Below, in pieces: positions 35,509-44,095 of a stretch of DNA of 64,000 bases; position 1 is the stretch's first letter, and each line of letters begins with the position of its first letter. Source of the DNA: Paraburkholderia guartelaensis (GTDB taxonomy: Bacteria > Pseudomonadota > Gammaproteobacteria > Burkholderiales > Burkholderiaceae); NCBI RefSeq assembly GCF_004353905.1, contig NZ_SMOD01000002.1:124001-188000 (forward strand). The letters are read 5' to 3'. A program made the position numbers and the translations under genes. The notes beneath the pieces are model-generated. The model was not told where the DNA came from and ran no database searches. It was given only the letters and a program-made list of their open reading frames with translations.

Positions 35509-36783
35509 CTATGCCTCGCCGCGGACGCGCCGAAGCTTCAGCACGGTGGCCATTTGAGCGTTGTCGCGCTCCTTTTCGAGTCCGGAAACCACGAGCGTGG
35601 CGACCGCGTTGCCGATCATGTTGGTGACGGCGCGCACTTCGGAAATGAATCGGTCCACGCCGAGAATGAGGGCCGCGCCTTCAATGGGAATCTGCTTGAA
35701 TGCCGTGAGCGTGGCGAGCAGCGTGACGAACCCTGCGCCCGATACACCGGCTGCGCCCTTCGAACTGATCATCGAAAGGACCATCAGCCCGATCTGATCG
35801 CCCCACGACAGCGGCACGTTATAGGCCTGGGCGATGAACATCGCGCAAATCACCTGAGCCACGCAGGTCCCGTCGAGATTGAACGAGTAGCCCATCGGCA
35901 TCACGATACCGACAACCTGTTTCGGGCACCCCATGCCTTCGAGCTTGCGGATCAACTGCGGGAACACCGATTCGGACGACGTCGTGGCAAGCACGAGCAG
36001 AATCTCGCCCTTCAAATAATTGACCAGTCGCAGCAGGCTGAAACCGCTCATCCGGCAGATGGTGCCCAGCACGACCACGAGGAAAAAGATCGTCGCCACA
36101 TAGATCGTGATGAGCAGCATGCCGAGCGAATTCAACGCCGACAGTCCGTATTTCCCGACAGCAAAGCCCATCGCCCCCAACGCGCCGAGCGGTGCGAGCT
36201 TCATGATGAAGCCGACGATCTTGAAGAGCACCTCGGACACGGCGTCAAAAAAAGTCAGGACCGGCTTGCCTTTGTCTCCTATGTACGACAAGCCCACCGC
36301 GAACAAGCAGGCAATCACAACGATCTGAAGCATGTCGCCCGAAGCGAACGGACTCAGGAAACTCGACGGGATGATGTTGAGGAAAAACCCCGTGAGGCCG
36401 CCGCCGTGATGCACTTCCGTTTGATATTGCGCCAGCACATGCACATCGGCTGCGCCGGGCTGGATATTCATGCCGACACCGGGCCCGATCAGGTTCACCA
36501 TCAACATACCGATCAGCAAAGCCAGCGTGGTCACCACCTCGAAGTAAATAATGGTCTTGCCCGCGATCCGGCCGAGCGTGCGCATTTCGCCGATCTGCGA
36601 GGCGCCGCATACGATCGTGGTGAAGATCAACGGCGGCGTAATCATCTTGATCAGCCGGATGAACGCATCGGATAACGGCTTCAGGGACTGGGCAAACGTT
36701 GGGAAGAAATGTCCGACGGCGACCCCGATCAGGATCGCGATCAGCACCTGGACATAAATGTGCCTGCAAAAACGACGCAACAT
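35509..36783 (-). CDS. DctA-family dicarboxylate:cation symporter (first copy)
   Basis: A 424-residue DAACS carrier. Family blocks are LIKMITPPLIFTTIVCGAS, the hairpin LATTSSESVFPQL, GYSFNLDGT and the C-terminal VRAVTNMIGNAVATLVV with its substrate-binding Arg/Asn. After NLDGT the usual DctA residues SIYLTM are replaced by CVAQVI, which is close to the substrate site and hints at altered specificity. The ATG at 36783 has AAGGAGA. It lies in the run between the SuyA paralogue and the reductase-like complex and probably imports the operon's substrate. Confidence 0.9.
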   Translation of the reverse strand: MLRRFCRHIYVQVLIAILIGVAVGHFFPTFAQSLKPLSDAFIRLIKMITPPLIFTTIVCGASQIGEMRTLGRIAGKTIIYFEVVTTLALLIGMLMVNLIGPGVGMNIQPGAADVHVLAQYQTEVHHGGGLTGFFLNIIPSSFLSPFASGDMLQIVVIACLFAVGLSYIGDKGKPVLTFFDAVSEVLFKIVGFIMKLAPLGALGAMGFAVGKYGLSALNSLGMLLITIYVATIFFLVVVLGTICRMSGFSLLRLVNYLKGEILLVLATTSSESVFPQLIRKLEGMGCPKQVVGIVMPMGYSFNLDGTCVAQVICAMFIAQAYNVPLSWGDQIGLMVLSMISSKGAAGVSGAGFVTLLATLTAFKQIPIEGAALILGVDRFISEVRAVTNMIGNAVATLVVSGLEKERDNAQMATVLKLRRVRGEA

Positions 36784-36949
36784 GGTGTCTCCTTGATCTC
36801 GCCTCACGCCGCGTGCACGCAACGTTGGCGAGAAAGATGCCGGGCCGCGCAGACCCAGCACTCTGACCAGTTGTGGCAACGAGCTGGAGATCGCCTCTGC
36901 CGGGCGAATATTTCCAGGCCGTCTCATGCATTCAATTTTGATTGCCGCT

Positions 36950-37100
36950 TTACCAGCGCTTCGTCTTGATGTTGTGGACGTGTGCGTGCTCGCCCGCCTT
37001 GATGGGCGCCACGACCTTGCCGATATCGACGCCGTACTTGTAGACGGTGTCGCCCACGGCCATGTCCTTGAGCGCCACCTTGTGACCGATCGGAATGTCC
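36950..37100. repeat. Long direct repeat, copy 1 (within suyA paralogue)
   Basis: These 151 bp match 43945-44095 with only four differences by my count, at 36976, 36983, 36992 and 37028 or close by. Divergence rises sharply beyond, which points to recent duplication or gene conversion between the two suyA genes. Confidence 0.9.
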
Positions 37101-37231
37101 TGCTGCGCGACGATCGCGACGACCTTGTCGTCATCCATGATCCAGGCGTTCAACGCCAGGCCCGCCTTGATGCCCTCGACCACGGCAACTCCAACCGTGT
37201 CTTCGCGCTCATGCAATACCGCGTGAATCAT
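36950..37231 (-). CDS. SuyA paralogue: sulfolactate sulfo-lyase small-subunit-like SAF protein
   Basis: A 93-residue SAF-domain protein of the UxaA N-terminal/SuyA family. By my alignment it differs from the SuyA at 43945 at 13 of 93 residues, and the last 50 residues are identical ([18 protein letters not shown] onward). The ATG at 37231 has AAGGAG. SuyA-type subunits complete the active site of the large lyase subunit, yet this operon has no large subunit; SuyB of the neighbouring cluster is the obvious partner. It lies 59 bp after the TauE-like gene. Confidence 0.88.
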   Translation of the reverse strand: MIHAVLHEREDTVGVAVVEGIKAGLALNAWIMDDDKVVAIVAQQDIPIGHKVALKDMAVGDTVYKYGVDIGKVVAPIKAGEHAHVHNIKTKRW

Positions 37232-37290
37232 CGTCTACTCCTTCTTCAAGTTGAATCGGATGTATGGGTCGGCATTGGCAAGCAAGCGGC

Positions 37291-38082
37291 CTAGCCGAAC
37301 AAAACCGGTACGGAACGAATGATTAAATTGACAGCCGCGACGATAAGAACAATCCAGAGAAGCGTGAGAACGCGGGACGCCGAAATGGCGCTGCGCAGCC
37401 TCGCGCCCGCGAACAATCCCACCGCGCCACAAGGCAACAGAAAGCTGGCGAGCGGGAGGACAGCCGGGTTTCGATAGAGTCCGGAAACGGAGAAGAGAAC
37501 GAGCCGGGCGACCGCCGTGGCCGTAGTGAGCGTGCTGATCGTGGCGCGCCGCTGGTCGGGGTCGCGCAGACGGCCGGCCAGATAAATCGTGTACACCGGG
37601 CCGCCGGTACCGAATACGGCCGTCAGGCATCCGCCAAAGAAGCCCAGCGGCAGGGCCCAGCGTCCGCCAATCTCGCGAAATTCGCCGCGCGACGTGACCT
37701 TCCAGAGCGAGTAAGTCAACAGACACACGCCAAGAATGAGTTCGAGCGGCTTTTCCGGCACGGAAACCAGTACGCTCACGCCCAGCAGAAGCCCGATGCA
37801 CAGCCACGGCCCGAGCCTTTTGAGTTCCGCTGTCTGAACAGACTGAAGATTGCGCATGCCTACGAGCATCCCGGCGAGTAGATCCAGCACGAGCATCACG
37901 GGCGTCGCGGTGCGCAGGGGAACCAGTTGTGTGAGCAACGGGATGGCAACAATCGAGGAGCCAAAACCCGTGAGCCCGTACACCAGATACGCCACCGCCA
38001 CGACACCGCCGGCCACTGCGATCGAACTGACACCGATTCCGATGGCGCCGGCGACAATTTGCGCATTCAACCAGGCTGTCAT
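37291..38082 (-). CDS. TauE/SafE-family membrane protein (probable sulfite/organosulfonate exporter)
   Basis: A 263-residue polytopic protein with about eight transmembrane segments and the TauE/SafE repeats (YLVYGLTGFGSSIVAIPLLTQL, GFFGGCLTAVFGTGGPVYTIYLAG). Members exported sulfite or sulfoacetate in taurine, cysteate and sulfolactate degraders (TauZ, CuyZ, SuyZ). As first gene of the run and next to a SuyA paralogue, export of sulfite is the natural reading. The family is broad, so function is inferred from context. Divergent from the LysR gene. Confidence 0.8.
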   Translation of the reverse strand: MTAWLNAQIVAGAIGIGVSSIAVAGGVVAVAYLVYGLTGFGSSIVAIPLLTQLVPLRTATPVMLVLDLLAGMLVGMRNLQSVQTAELKRLGPWLCIGLLLGVSVLVSVPEKPLELILGVCLLTYSLWKVTSRGEFREIGGRWALPLGFFGGCLTAVFGTGGPVYTIYLAGRLRDPDQRRATISTLTTATAVARLVLFSVSGLYRNPAVLPLASFLLPCGAVGLFAGARLRSAISASRVLTLLWIVLIVAAVNLIIRSVPVLFG

Positions 38083-38220
38083 TGATGAAGGGTCCCGGAG
38101 CGACTTTCAGCGTTGTGGGGGTATGCGGGCGATGTGCGAGCTGCACCGCTCCAGAAATTTTGGCCGCGATGCTGCGTCCATTGTCGCCTGCGGCTTGCTA
38201 AAGATAAACGCAGTAATGGT

Positions 38221-38238
38221 TTTCCTGAGACCAGGAAA
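38221..38238. promoter_or_regulatory. Inverted repeat in the lysR-tauE divergent region
   Basis: TTTCCTGAGACCAGGAAA has perfect seven-base arms around AGAC. It lies 65 bp upstream of the LysR start and 138 bp upstream of the TauE-like start, a typical place for a LysR-type autoregulatory and activation site. Its 18-bp spacing separates it from the 14-bp palindromes of region 1. Confidence 0.55.
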
Positions 38239-38302
38239 TACTTTAGGTTGCGTAAAATTTCGGGGATCGAAGCGAGCATGTCTTCTCCGCGAAACGCGAG
38301 CA

Positions 38303-39181
38303 ATGCCATCCATTCGCACCCTCAAAATATTTCTCTCCGTCGCACGATGTGGCACCTTTGCCGCCGCCGGCAACAAGGTTGGCCTCACCGCTGCCGCCAT
38401 CGGCCTGCAGATTCGCGCGCTCGAAAGCGACCTCAATGTTCAGCTTTTTGACCGCAACGCCCGCGCTGCCGTGCTGAATCCCGTTGGCCGCGCACTCATT
38501 CCGGAGATCGAAGAAATCGTTCGCCGCTACGAGCTTCTCGAAGTCGCCGCCAGCGGCGACGAAATGTCGGGAACGGTCGTGATCGGCGCACTCGTCTCCG
38601 CGCTGATGGGTGCGTTCGCGGATGCCTTATGGTCGATACGTCAACACCACCCTCGCCTCGATGTGCATCTGCTCGCAGGCATGTCCAGCGATTTCGCGCA
38701 TCAGGTCGAAGTCGGTGAACTCGATGCGGCCGTCGTCACGCAATCTCCGCATCCGCTCGCATCCACACTCCTTTGGACACCTCTGTATTCGGAACCGATG
38801 ATTCTCATCATGCCGACTGCCCCGCACTTCGACTTGCCGCAGCAGCAGGATGAGATCCTCCGCATCGCGCCGTTCATGCGCTTCGACCGCAGCACATGGA
38901 CCGGACACCTCGTGCAGAATGTGCTCGACCAATGCAAGGTCGAAGTCAACGAGGCGATGGAACTGAACTCCGTCGAAGCGATCGTCGCACTGGTGCGTCA
39001 GGGCTTCGGTATTTCGATCGTTCCCAAACTCGCCAACGTCGATTTCGACAACGATCGCGCGATCCGCGTCATGTCGCTCGATGGCGTCGACGTGCGGCGC
39101 CACGTTGGCTTGCTCGAACGCGCGAGGCACAGCCGTACCGCATTCACCGACGCGATCAAGAGTTACTTCACGGCGTCATGA
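38303..39181 (+). CDS. LysR-family transcriptional regulator
   Basis: A 292-residue LysR protein. The winged helix is at the N-terminus (IRTLKIFLSVARCGTFAAAG, LTAAAIGLQIRALESDLNVQLF), and the effector domain has FGISIVPKLANVDF. The ATG at 38303 is chosen because the HTH starts directly after it; the long upstream frame is antisense to the TauE-like gene. It is divergent from the ten-gene run and is the likely activator of that run, responding to the substrate or an intermediate. Confidence 0.88.
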   Translation: MPSIRTLKIFLSVARCGTFAAAGNKVGLTAAAIGLQIRALESDLNVQLFDRNARAAVLNPVGRALIPEIEEIVRRYELLEVAASGDEMSGTVVIGALVSALMGAFADALWSIRQHHPRLDVHLLAGMSSDFAHQVEVGELDAAVVTQSPHPLASTLLWTPLYSEPMILIMPTAPHFDLPQQQDEILRIAPFMRFDRSTWTGHLVQNVLDQCKVEVNEAMELNSVEAIVALVRQGFGISIVPKLANVDFDNDRAIRVMSLDGVDVRRHVGLLERARHSRTAFTDAIKSYFTAS

Positions 39182-39206
39182 CCTAAACAACGATCGCTGC
39201 ACGCTC

Positions 39207-40208
39207 TCACGCCGCCAACGCTCGCAACTGATTGAGCAGCGCGTCGGGAATATCGATGCCGTCGCGCGCTGCGATATCGGCAAGATCGGCCCGCCGTTGC
39301 CCCGGCAACCGTACATCCGCGTCCTGCAGCATCACTTCGATCAACGCCTCGACGCGCGAAAGATAGGCGGCATTGCCCGCCAGCGCACCCGGATCGATCG
39401 CCCAGAACAGATGGCCCACGCGCGACTTCTCGCCGTCTTCGGTCAAGAACGAGCCCGCCTCGTAGCCGAAGTTCGCCCCGGCCAGCGCGGCCGCAAGCAA
39501 TTCGACCATGAGCGCGAGCATCGCCCCTTTCGTCCCGCCGAACGGAAGCATCATGCCTTCCAGCGCGGCCTTCGCATCGGTCGTCGGCCGGCCGTCGCGC
39601 GAGGTCGCCCAGCCCTCGGGAATCGGCTTGCCTTCGCGGGCGGCCACCATGATCTTGCCGCGCGCGACATTGGACAGCGACAGATCGATCATCAACGGCG
39701 CGCCGTCGCGGCGCGGAAACACGGCCGCCACGGGATTGGTGCCGAACACGGCATGCCGCCCTCCCCACGCCGGCATCGCAGCGGGCGTGTTGCTGAACGC
39801 GAGCCCCACCATGCCGGCCGCGCCGACCGGCTCCAGATGCCAGGCACCCGCGCCGAGGTGATGGCTGCGCTTCACGCTCACGACCGCGCTGCCGTGTTCC
39901 CGCGCACGGCTCACGAGCGTTTCGACGGCCAGTTCGCAAGCCGGAAACGCCATGCCGTCTGCGGCATCGATCAACACCGCTGCATTGCGCGATTCGACGA
40001 CTGACGGGCTTGCTTTCGCATCGACGCGGCCGTTGCGCAACTGCGCGACATACATCGGCAAACGGGCGACGCCGTGCGAAGACAAACCACGGTCGTCGGC
40101 ATAGACGAGCGCACGCGCGGTGGCCTGCGCAGTGCGCGGCGTGGCGCCCGCGGCAAGCATCGTGCGCGTGGCAAGGTCGTGAAGATCACCGGACGAGATC
40201 CGCGTCAT
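39207..40208 (-). CDS. comC: Malate/L-lactate dehydrogenase family (Ldh2) oxidoreductase, ComC-like (R)-sulfolactate dehydrogenase
   Basis: A 333-residue NAD(P)-dependent enzyme of the Ldh2/YlbC fold. It shows the conserved DDRGLSSHGVARLPMY block, the catalytic-region VKRSHHLGAGAW, FGTNPVAAVFPR and the LPFGGTKGAMLALMVE segment. In sulfolactate degraders ComC reduces sulfopyruvate to (R)-sulfolactate, the SuyAB substrate. The ATG at 40208 follows AAGGAA and lies one base after the slcC-like stop. It is the last gene of the suyAB operon. Confidence 0.84.
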   Translation of the reverse strand: MTRISSGDLHDLATRTMLAAGATPRTAQATARALVYADDRGLSSHGVARLPMYVAQLRNGRVDAKASPSVVESRNAAVLIDAADGMAFPACELAVETLVSRAREHGSAVVSVKRSHHLGAGAWHLEPVGAAGMVGLAFSNTPAAMPAWGGRHAVFGTNPVAAVFPRRDGAPLMIDLSLSNVARGKIMVAAREGKPIPEGWATSRDGRPTTDAKAALEGMMLPFGGTKGAMLALMVELLAAALAGANFGYEAGSFLTEDGEKSRVGHLFWAIDPGALAGNAAYLSRVEALIEVMLQDADVRLPGQRRADLADIAARDGIDIPDALLNQLRALAA

Positions 40209-40209
40209 A

Positions 40210-41184
40210 TCAGAGTTCCTTCGTTTTCGTTGAGTCATGCTCGCCCGCGAGCAACGCATCCGTCACGCGCGATGCGACCAGCGTGCTGACACGCTCGTTC
40301 GACTGCACAGTCAAACCCGCGATATGCGGCGTGAGGATCAGGTTGGGCACGCCCGCAAGCGGCGAACCTGCCTTGAGCGGTTCGTCGGCGAACACGTCGA
40401 GCGCGGCGCCGCCAAGGCGGCCTTGCGTCAGTGCTTCGGCCAGTGCGCTTTCGTCGATCACGCCGCCGCGCGACGTATTGATCAGGACTGCGTGTTGTTT
40501 GAGCAGCTTCAGTTGCGCCGGGCCGAGCAGATTATGCGTGCTCTCGACGAGCGGCACGTGGACGGTCACGACATCGGCGGCGCGCAGCGCGTCGTCGAAC
40601 GACATGCCCCGGGCGCCCGACTCCTGCCAGCAGGCCGCATCCGCGGGAATCTGCGGATCGAAGCCCACGACCTGCATGCCGATGCCGCGCGCCAGTTGCG
40701 CGACGAGGCGCCCGATGCCGCCAAAACCGATCACGGCCATCGTGCCGCCCGCCGCTTCGCGTCCGTTCGAGAGCGCGGTGCGCGGCCACTGTCCCTGTGC
40801 GACGGCCGCGCTCGACAGGTACGCGCCGCGCAGCAGCATCAGCGACGTGGCGATCACATACTCGGCTACGGCCGCCGCGTTGGCACCCGTCGCAGGGAAC
40901 ACCTGCACGCCGCGTTCCCTGCATGCGCCGAGCGCGATATTGTCGAGCCCGACGCCGAGCCGCCCGACCACCGACAAGCGCGGCGCGTCGTCCAGCAGCG
41001 CGGCGGTGACCTGTGTCCGGTTGCGCACGATCAGCGCATCGGCGTCCGCCAGCAGGCTGCGCAATCGGTCGGGTTCGTCGACGAGCGACGCTTCTGCGTG
41101 GACGTCGAAACGACTGCGAAGCGAATCTACCGCAGACGCATCCATGAACTCGCTGATGACGATTTTCTTGCGATCTGTTTTCAA
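40210..41184 (-). CDS. slcC: D-isomer-specific 2-hydroxyacid dehydrogenase, SlcC-like (S)-sulfolactate dehydrogenase
   Basis: A 324-residue NAD-dependent dehydrogenase of the PGDH/2-hydroxyacid family. The NAD motif is VIGFGGIGRLVAQLARG; the catalytic Arg, Glu and His lie in LINTSRGGVID, DVFADEPL and LTPHIAGLT. SlcC oxidises (S)-sulfolactate to sulfopyruvate; with ComC it inverts configuration to give (R)-sulfolactate. Its ATG overlaps the transporter stop by 4 bp (ATGA), showing translational coupling. Assignment rests on the suyAB context as well as on sequence. Confidence 0.84.
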   Translation of the reverse strand: MKTDRKKIVISEFMDASAVDSLRSRFDVHAEASLVDEPDRLRSLLADADALIVRNRTQVTAALLDDAPRLSVVGRLGVGLDNIALGACRERGVQVFPATGANAAAVAEYVIATSLMLLRGAYLSSAAVAQGQWPRTALSNGREAAGGTMAVIGFGGIGRLVAQLARGIGMQVVGFDPQIPADAACWQESGARGMSFDDALRAADVVTVHVPLVESTHNLLGPAQLKLLKQHAVLINTSRGGVIDESALAEALTQGRLGGAALDVFADEPLKAGSPLAGVPNLILTPHIAGLTVQSNERVSTLVASRVTDALLAGEHDSTKTKEL

Positions 41185-42521
41185 TTTGAGCGTTCCTGTG
41201 CGTAAGCGGGCGGCTTTCTTTCGTTGACGCTCTCAACTGGTTTGGATTCCGTATCACTCACACCATGAACGGCGCGTGGTGCGGCCAGCACCTTGCGCGC
41301 CGCTTCGGCGTCGAACACCCCCTCCCAGCGCGCGACCACGATCGTCGCCACCGCGTTGCCGATCATGTTGACGATCGCGCGAATCTCGTTGAGCACGCGG
41401 TCAATGCCGATGATCAGCGTGATGCCGGCAACAGGAATGATGTTGTGGGTGGAGAGCGTGGCCGTGAGCGCCACCAGCGCCGCGCCCGCAACGCCCGCGC
41501 CGCCCTTCGACGTCAGCAGCAGGATGGCGAGCAGGCCGAGCTGCTGCAGTAGTGACAGATGCGTGTTGGTGGCCTGTGCGATGAAGAGCGACGTCATCGT
41601 GAGATAGATGGCCGCGCCGTCGAGATTGAACGAATAGCCTGTCGGCAGCACGAGACCGACGACGGGCTTCGGGCAGCCGAGGCGCTCGAGTTTGTCCATC
41701 AGGCGCGGCAGGACCGATTCCGTGGTCGACGTGCCGAGCACGATGAGCAATTCCTCGCGCAGATAGTTGAGCAGCGGCCACAAGCCGACGCCGGCCCAAC
41801 GGCAGATCGTGCCGAGCACCAGGACGATGAACAGAATGCTGGTGAGATAGAAACAGACGATCAGCAGACCGAGCTGCTGGAGCGTCCCGATGCCATACTT
41901 GCCCACCGTGAACGCCATGGCGCCGAACGCACCGAGCGGCGCAAGCCGCATGATCATCTCGACGATACGCATGAGCGCCTCGCCGCTCTGCTCGATCACG
42001 CGCGACAGGAACCGGCTGTTGCGCGACATGATCGACAATGCGACGCCGAACAGCACCGAGAACAGCAGCACCTGCAACAGGTTGCCGTGCGCGAACGCAC
42101 CGACTACCGAGTTCGGCACGATCTCTTCGAGGATGCTTTGCGACGCCGCCGCATGCGCTTCGCTGACGTAGTGGCTCACGGCCTGTGGGTCGAGCGTAGC
42201 CGGATCGATGTTGAGTCCTTCACCCGGATGCAGCACGTTCGCCACCACGAGACCGATCACCAGCGCGAGCGTTGTCACGGCTTCGAAGTACACGATCGTC
42301 TTGACGCCCACTCGCCCGACATGTTTGAGATTTTCCATCCGTGCGATACCAAGCGACACGGTGCAGAAAATCACCAGCGTGATGAGCATCTTGATCAGGC
42401 GAATGAACGTGTCGCCCAACGGTTTCATTTCAACGCCGAAGTGCGGCCAGAAATAGCCAACGAGAATACCGGCCGCAAGTCCGATCAGGACCTGGGCATA
42501 GAGATGTCTGAGCACGCGCAA
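41181..42521 (-). CDS. DctA-family dicarboxylate:cation symporter (second copy), probable sulfolactate importer
   Basis: A 446-residue DAACS carrier (LIKMLITLVIFCTVSLGIARM, LGTSTTESVLPRLMDKLE, GYSFNLDGAAIYLTMTSLFIAQATN, EIRAIVNMIGNAVATIVV). The start is TTG at 42521 behind GGAGGAGA. It sits between suyB and slcC, where other bacteria carry TTT or TRAP sulfolactate transporters, so I infer that it imports sulfolactate. It is distinct from the copy at 35509 (NLDGAAIYLT against NLDGTCVAQV). The C-terminal tail of about 40 residues is long, charged and probably cytoplasmic. Confidence 0.88.
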   Translation of the reverse strand: MRVLRHLYAQVLIGLAAGILVGYFWPHFGVEMKPLGDTFIRLIKMLITLVIFCTVSLGIARMENLKHVGRVGVKTIVYFEAVTTLALVIGLVVANVLHPGEGLNIDPATLDPQAVSHYVSEAHAAASQSILEEIVPNSVVGAFAHGNLLQVLLFSVLFGVALSIMSRNSRFLSRVIEQSGEALMRIVEMIMRLAPLGAFGAMAFTVGKYGIGTLQQLGLLIVCFYLTSILFIVLVLGTICRWAGVGLWPLLNYLREELLIVLGTSTTESVLPRLMDKLERLGCPKPVVGLVLPTGYSFNLDGAAIYLTMTSLFIAQATNTHLSLLQQLGLLAILLLTSKGGAGVAGAALVALTATLSTHNIIPVAGITLIIGIDRVLNEIRAIVNMIGNAVATIVVARWEGVFDAEAARKVLAAPRAVHGVSDTESKPVESVNERKPPAYAQERSN

Positions 42522-42674
42522 GGTGGTGTCTCCTCCACTCGCTGCTGCCTGGTGATACAGCTACGCGCACCGCGGGCGGACGTCAGTGGTCCACGTTTTG
42601 CGGCCATACCTGCAAGGCCTTTTGCGCAGCGGCGCGCGCAACTGTGATGGAACTGCGGGGGAACTGCGTTCGCA

Positions 42675-42697
42675 AAGCCCGCCGCTCAGGCGGGCTT
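42675..42697 (-). terminator. Hairpin between suyB and the DctA-like gene
   Basis: AAGCCCGCC, five-base loop, GGCGGGCTT; on the minus strand it is followed by TGCGAACG, so the U-run is short. It lies 22 bp after the suyB stop inside the operon and could act as an attenuator or an RNA-stabilising stem, keeping suyAB expression above that of the downstream genes. Confidence 0.5.
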
Positions 42698-42718
42698 GCG
42701 CGGTGTTGCTTGCGCGGA

Positions 42719-43894
42719 TCAGGCGCTTTCGAACAGGCGCGTGAGCACGAACTCGCGATGGCCCAGCGTTTCCGCCGCGGTCCAGCGGCCGTTCGCCGTT
42801 GCGAGCATCGATTCGAGCAGCTTGTCGCCGGCCTGATCGAGGTTCTGCTCGCGCTGCAGCAGGCCCGACACATCGACGTCGACGTGCTCGCTCATCGTGC
42901 GCACCGTACGCGGATTCGCGCAGATCTTGATGACCGGCACGATCGGATTGCCGATCACGTTGCCCTGCCCCGTCGGGAAGAAGTGCACGGCAAAGCCCGA
43001 AGCCGCACACAGCGTCACCATCTCCGCCGCCGCCGAGGACGAATCCATGAACCACAGGCCCGAATGCGTCGGCTCCTCGGCCTTGTCGAGCACGCCGTCC
43101 ACACGGCACTTCTTGCCGATCTTCTGGATGTTGCCGAGCGCCTTTTCCTCGATCGTGGTCAGGCCGCCAGCGATGTTGCCCTTCGTCGGCTGCGACTCGG
43201 AGAGGTCGTCGGTCTTCCAGCGGTTGATCATGTCCTGGTAGCGATCGAACATGAACTGGAAGCGCTCGCGCACCTGGTCGTTCGCGCAGCGCGCCGCGAC
43301 GATCTGCTCGCCGCCGGTCAGCTCCGACGTCTCGCCGAACACGAGCGTCGTGCCGAGTCCGTAGAGCTTGTCGAACGCATTGCCGACCGTCGGGTTCGCG
43401 CCGCAGCCAGACGTCGTATCCGACTCGCCGCACTTGGTCGACACCCACAGATCGGAGATCGGGCACTCCTCGCGCTCGAGCGTCGTCGCCCACTGCACCA
43501 TTTCCTTCGCGGCCTTCGAGGCGCGCATGATCGTGTCATGGTCGCCGTGCAGTTCGATGCCGAAGCCCATCACCGGCTTGCCCGACTTCGCGATGCCGTC
43601 GACCACGCGCTTGGTCCAGCCTTCCTCGATGCCGATGACGATCACGCCGGCGACATTCGGGTTGCAGCCCGCGCCGATCAGCGTGCGGAAATGCAGATCG
43701 AGGTCGGCGCCGAACTGCAGGCGGCCGTACGGATGCGGCAGCGCCATGGTGCCCTTGATGTTGTGCTCGACCGCTTGCGCGGCGGCGTTCGACAGGTCGT
43801 CGACGGGCAGGATGATGACGTGGTTGCGCACGCCGACGCGGCCGTTCGAGCGGCGATAGCCGCGGAAAATGGTGTTCTGGTCAATCACGCTCAT
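42719..43894 (-). CDS. suyB: (R)-sulfolactate sulfo-lyase large subunit (SuyB, UxaA family)
   Basis: A 391-residue enzyme of the altronate dehydratase/UxaA C-terminal family with SuyB character. Motifs are [51 protein letters not shown] and [21 protein letters not shown]. With SuyA it cleaves (2R)-3-sulfolactate into pyruvate and sulfite. The ATG at 43894 has GAGAGAGA upstream. It is the only large lyase subunit in the window, so it may serve both SuyA copies. Confidence 0.9.
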   Translation of the reverse strand: MSVIDQNTIFRGYRRSNGRVGVRNHVIILPVDDLSNAAAQAVEHNIKGTMALPHPYGRLQFGADLDLHFRTLIGAGCNPNVAGVIVIGIEEGWTKRVVDGIAKSGKPVMGFGIELHGDHDTIMRASKAAKEMVQWATTLEREECPISDLWVSTKCGESDTTSGCGANPTVGNAFDKLYGLGTTLVFGETSELTGGEQIVAARCANDQVRERFQFMFDRYQDMINRWKTDDLSESQPTKGNIAGGLTTIEEKALGNIQKIGKKCRVDGVLDKAEEPTHSGLWFMDSSSAAAEMVTLCAASGFAVHFFPTGQGNVIGNPIVPVIKICANPRTVRTMSEHVDVDVSGLLQREQNLDQAGDKLLESMLATANGRWTAAETLGHREFVLTRLFESA

Positions 43895-43944
43895 GGTGTC
43901 TCTCTCTGAATGGGAGGGGTTCGACTGGCTGGTTTGCCTGCGCC

Positions 43945-44095
43945 TTACCAGCGCTTCGTCTTGATGTTGTGAACGTGAGCGTGCTCACCCGCCTTGATGG
44001 GCGCCACGACCTTGCCGATATCCACGCCGTACTTGTAGACGGTGTCGCCCACGGCCATGTCCTTGAGCGCCACCTTGTGACCGATCGGAATGTCC
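43945..44095. repeat. Long direct repeat, copy 2 (within suyA)
   Basis: Partner of the repeat at 36950-37100: four differences in 151 bp, same orientation, 7 kb apart. Recombination between the copies would excise the transporter, slcC, comC, LysR, TauE-like and suyB genes as one circle. Confidence 0.9.

Noticed and set aside
38221..38238. Membership of this repeat in the TTTCCTATAGGAAA regulon
   Set aside because: Arms look alike, but total length is 18 bp with a four-base spacer instead of 14 bp with none, which would change the dimer geometry.
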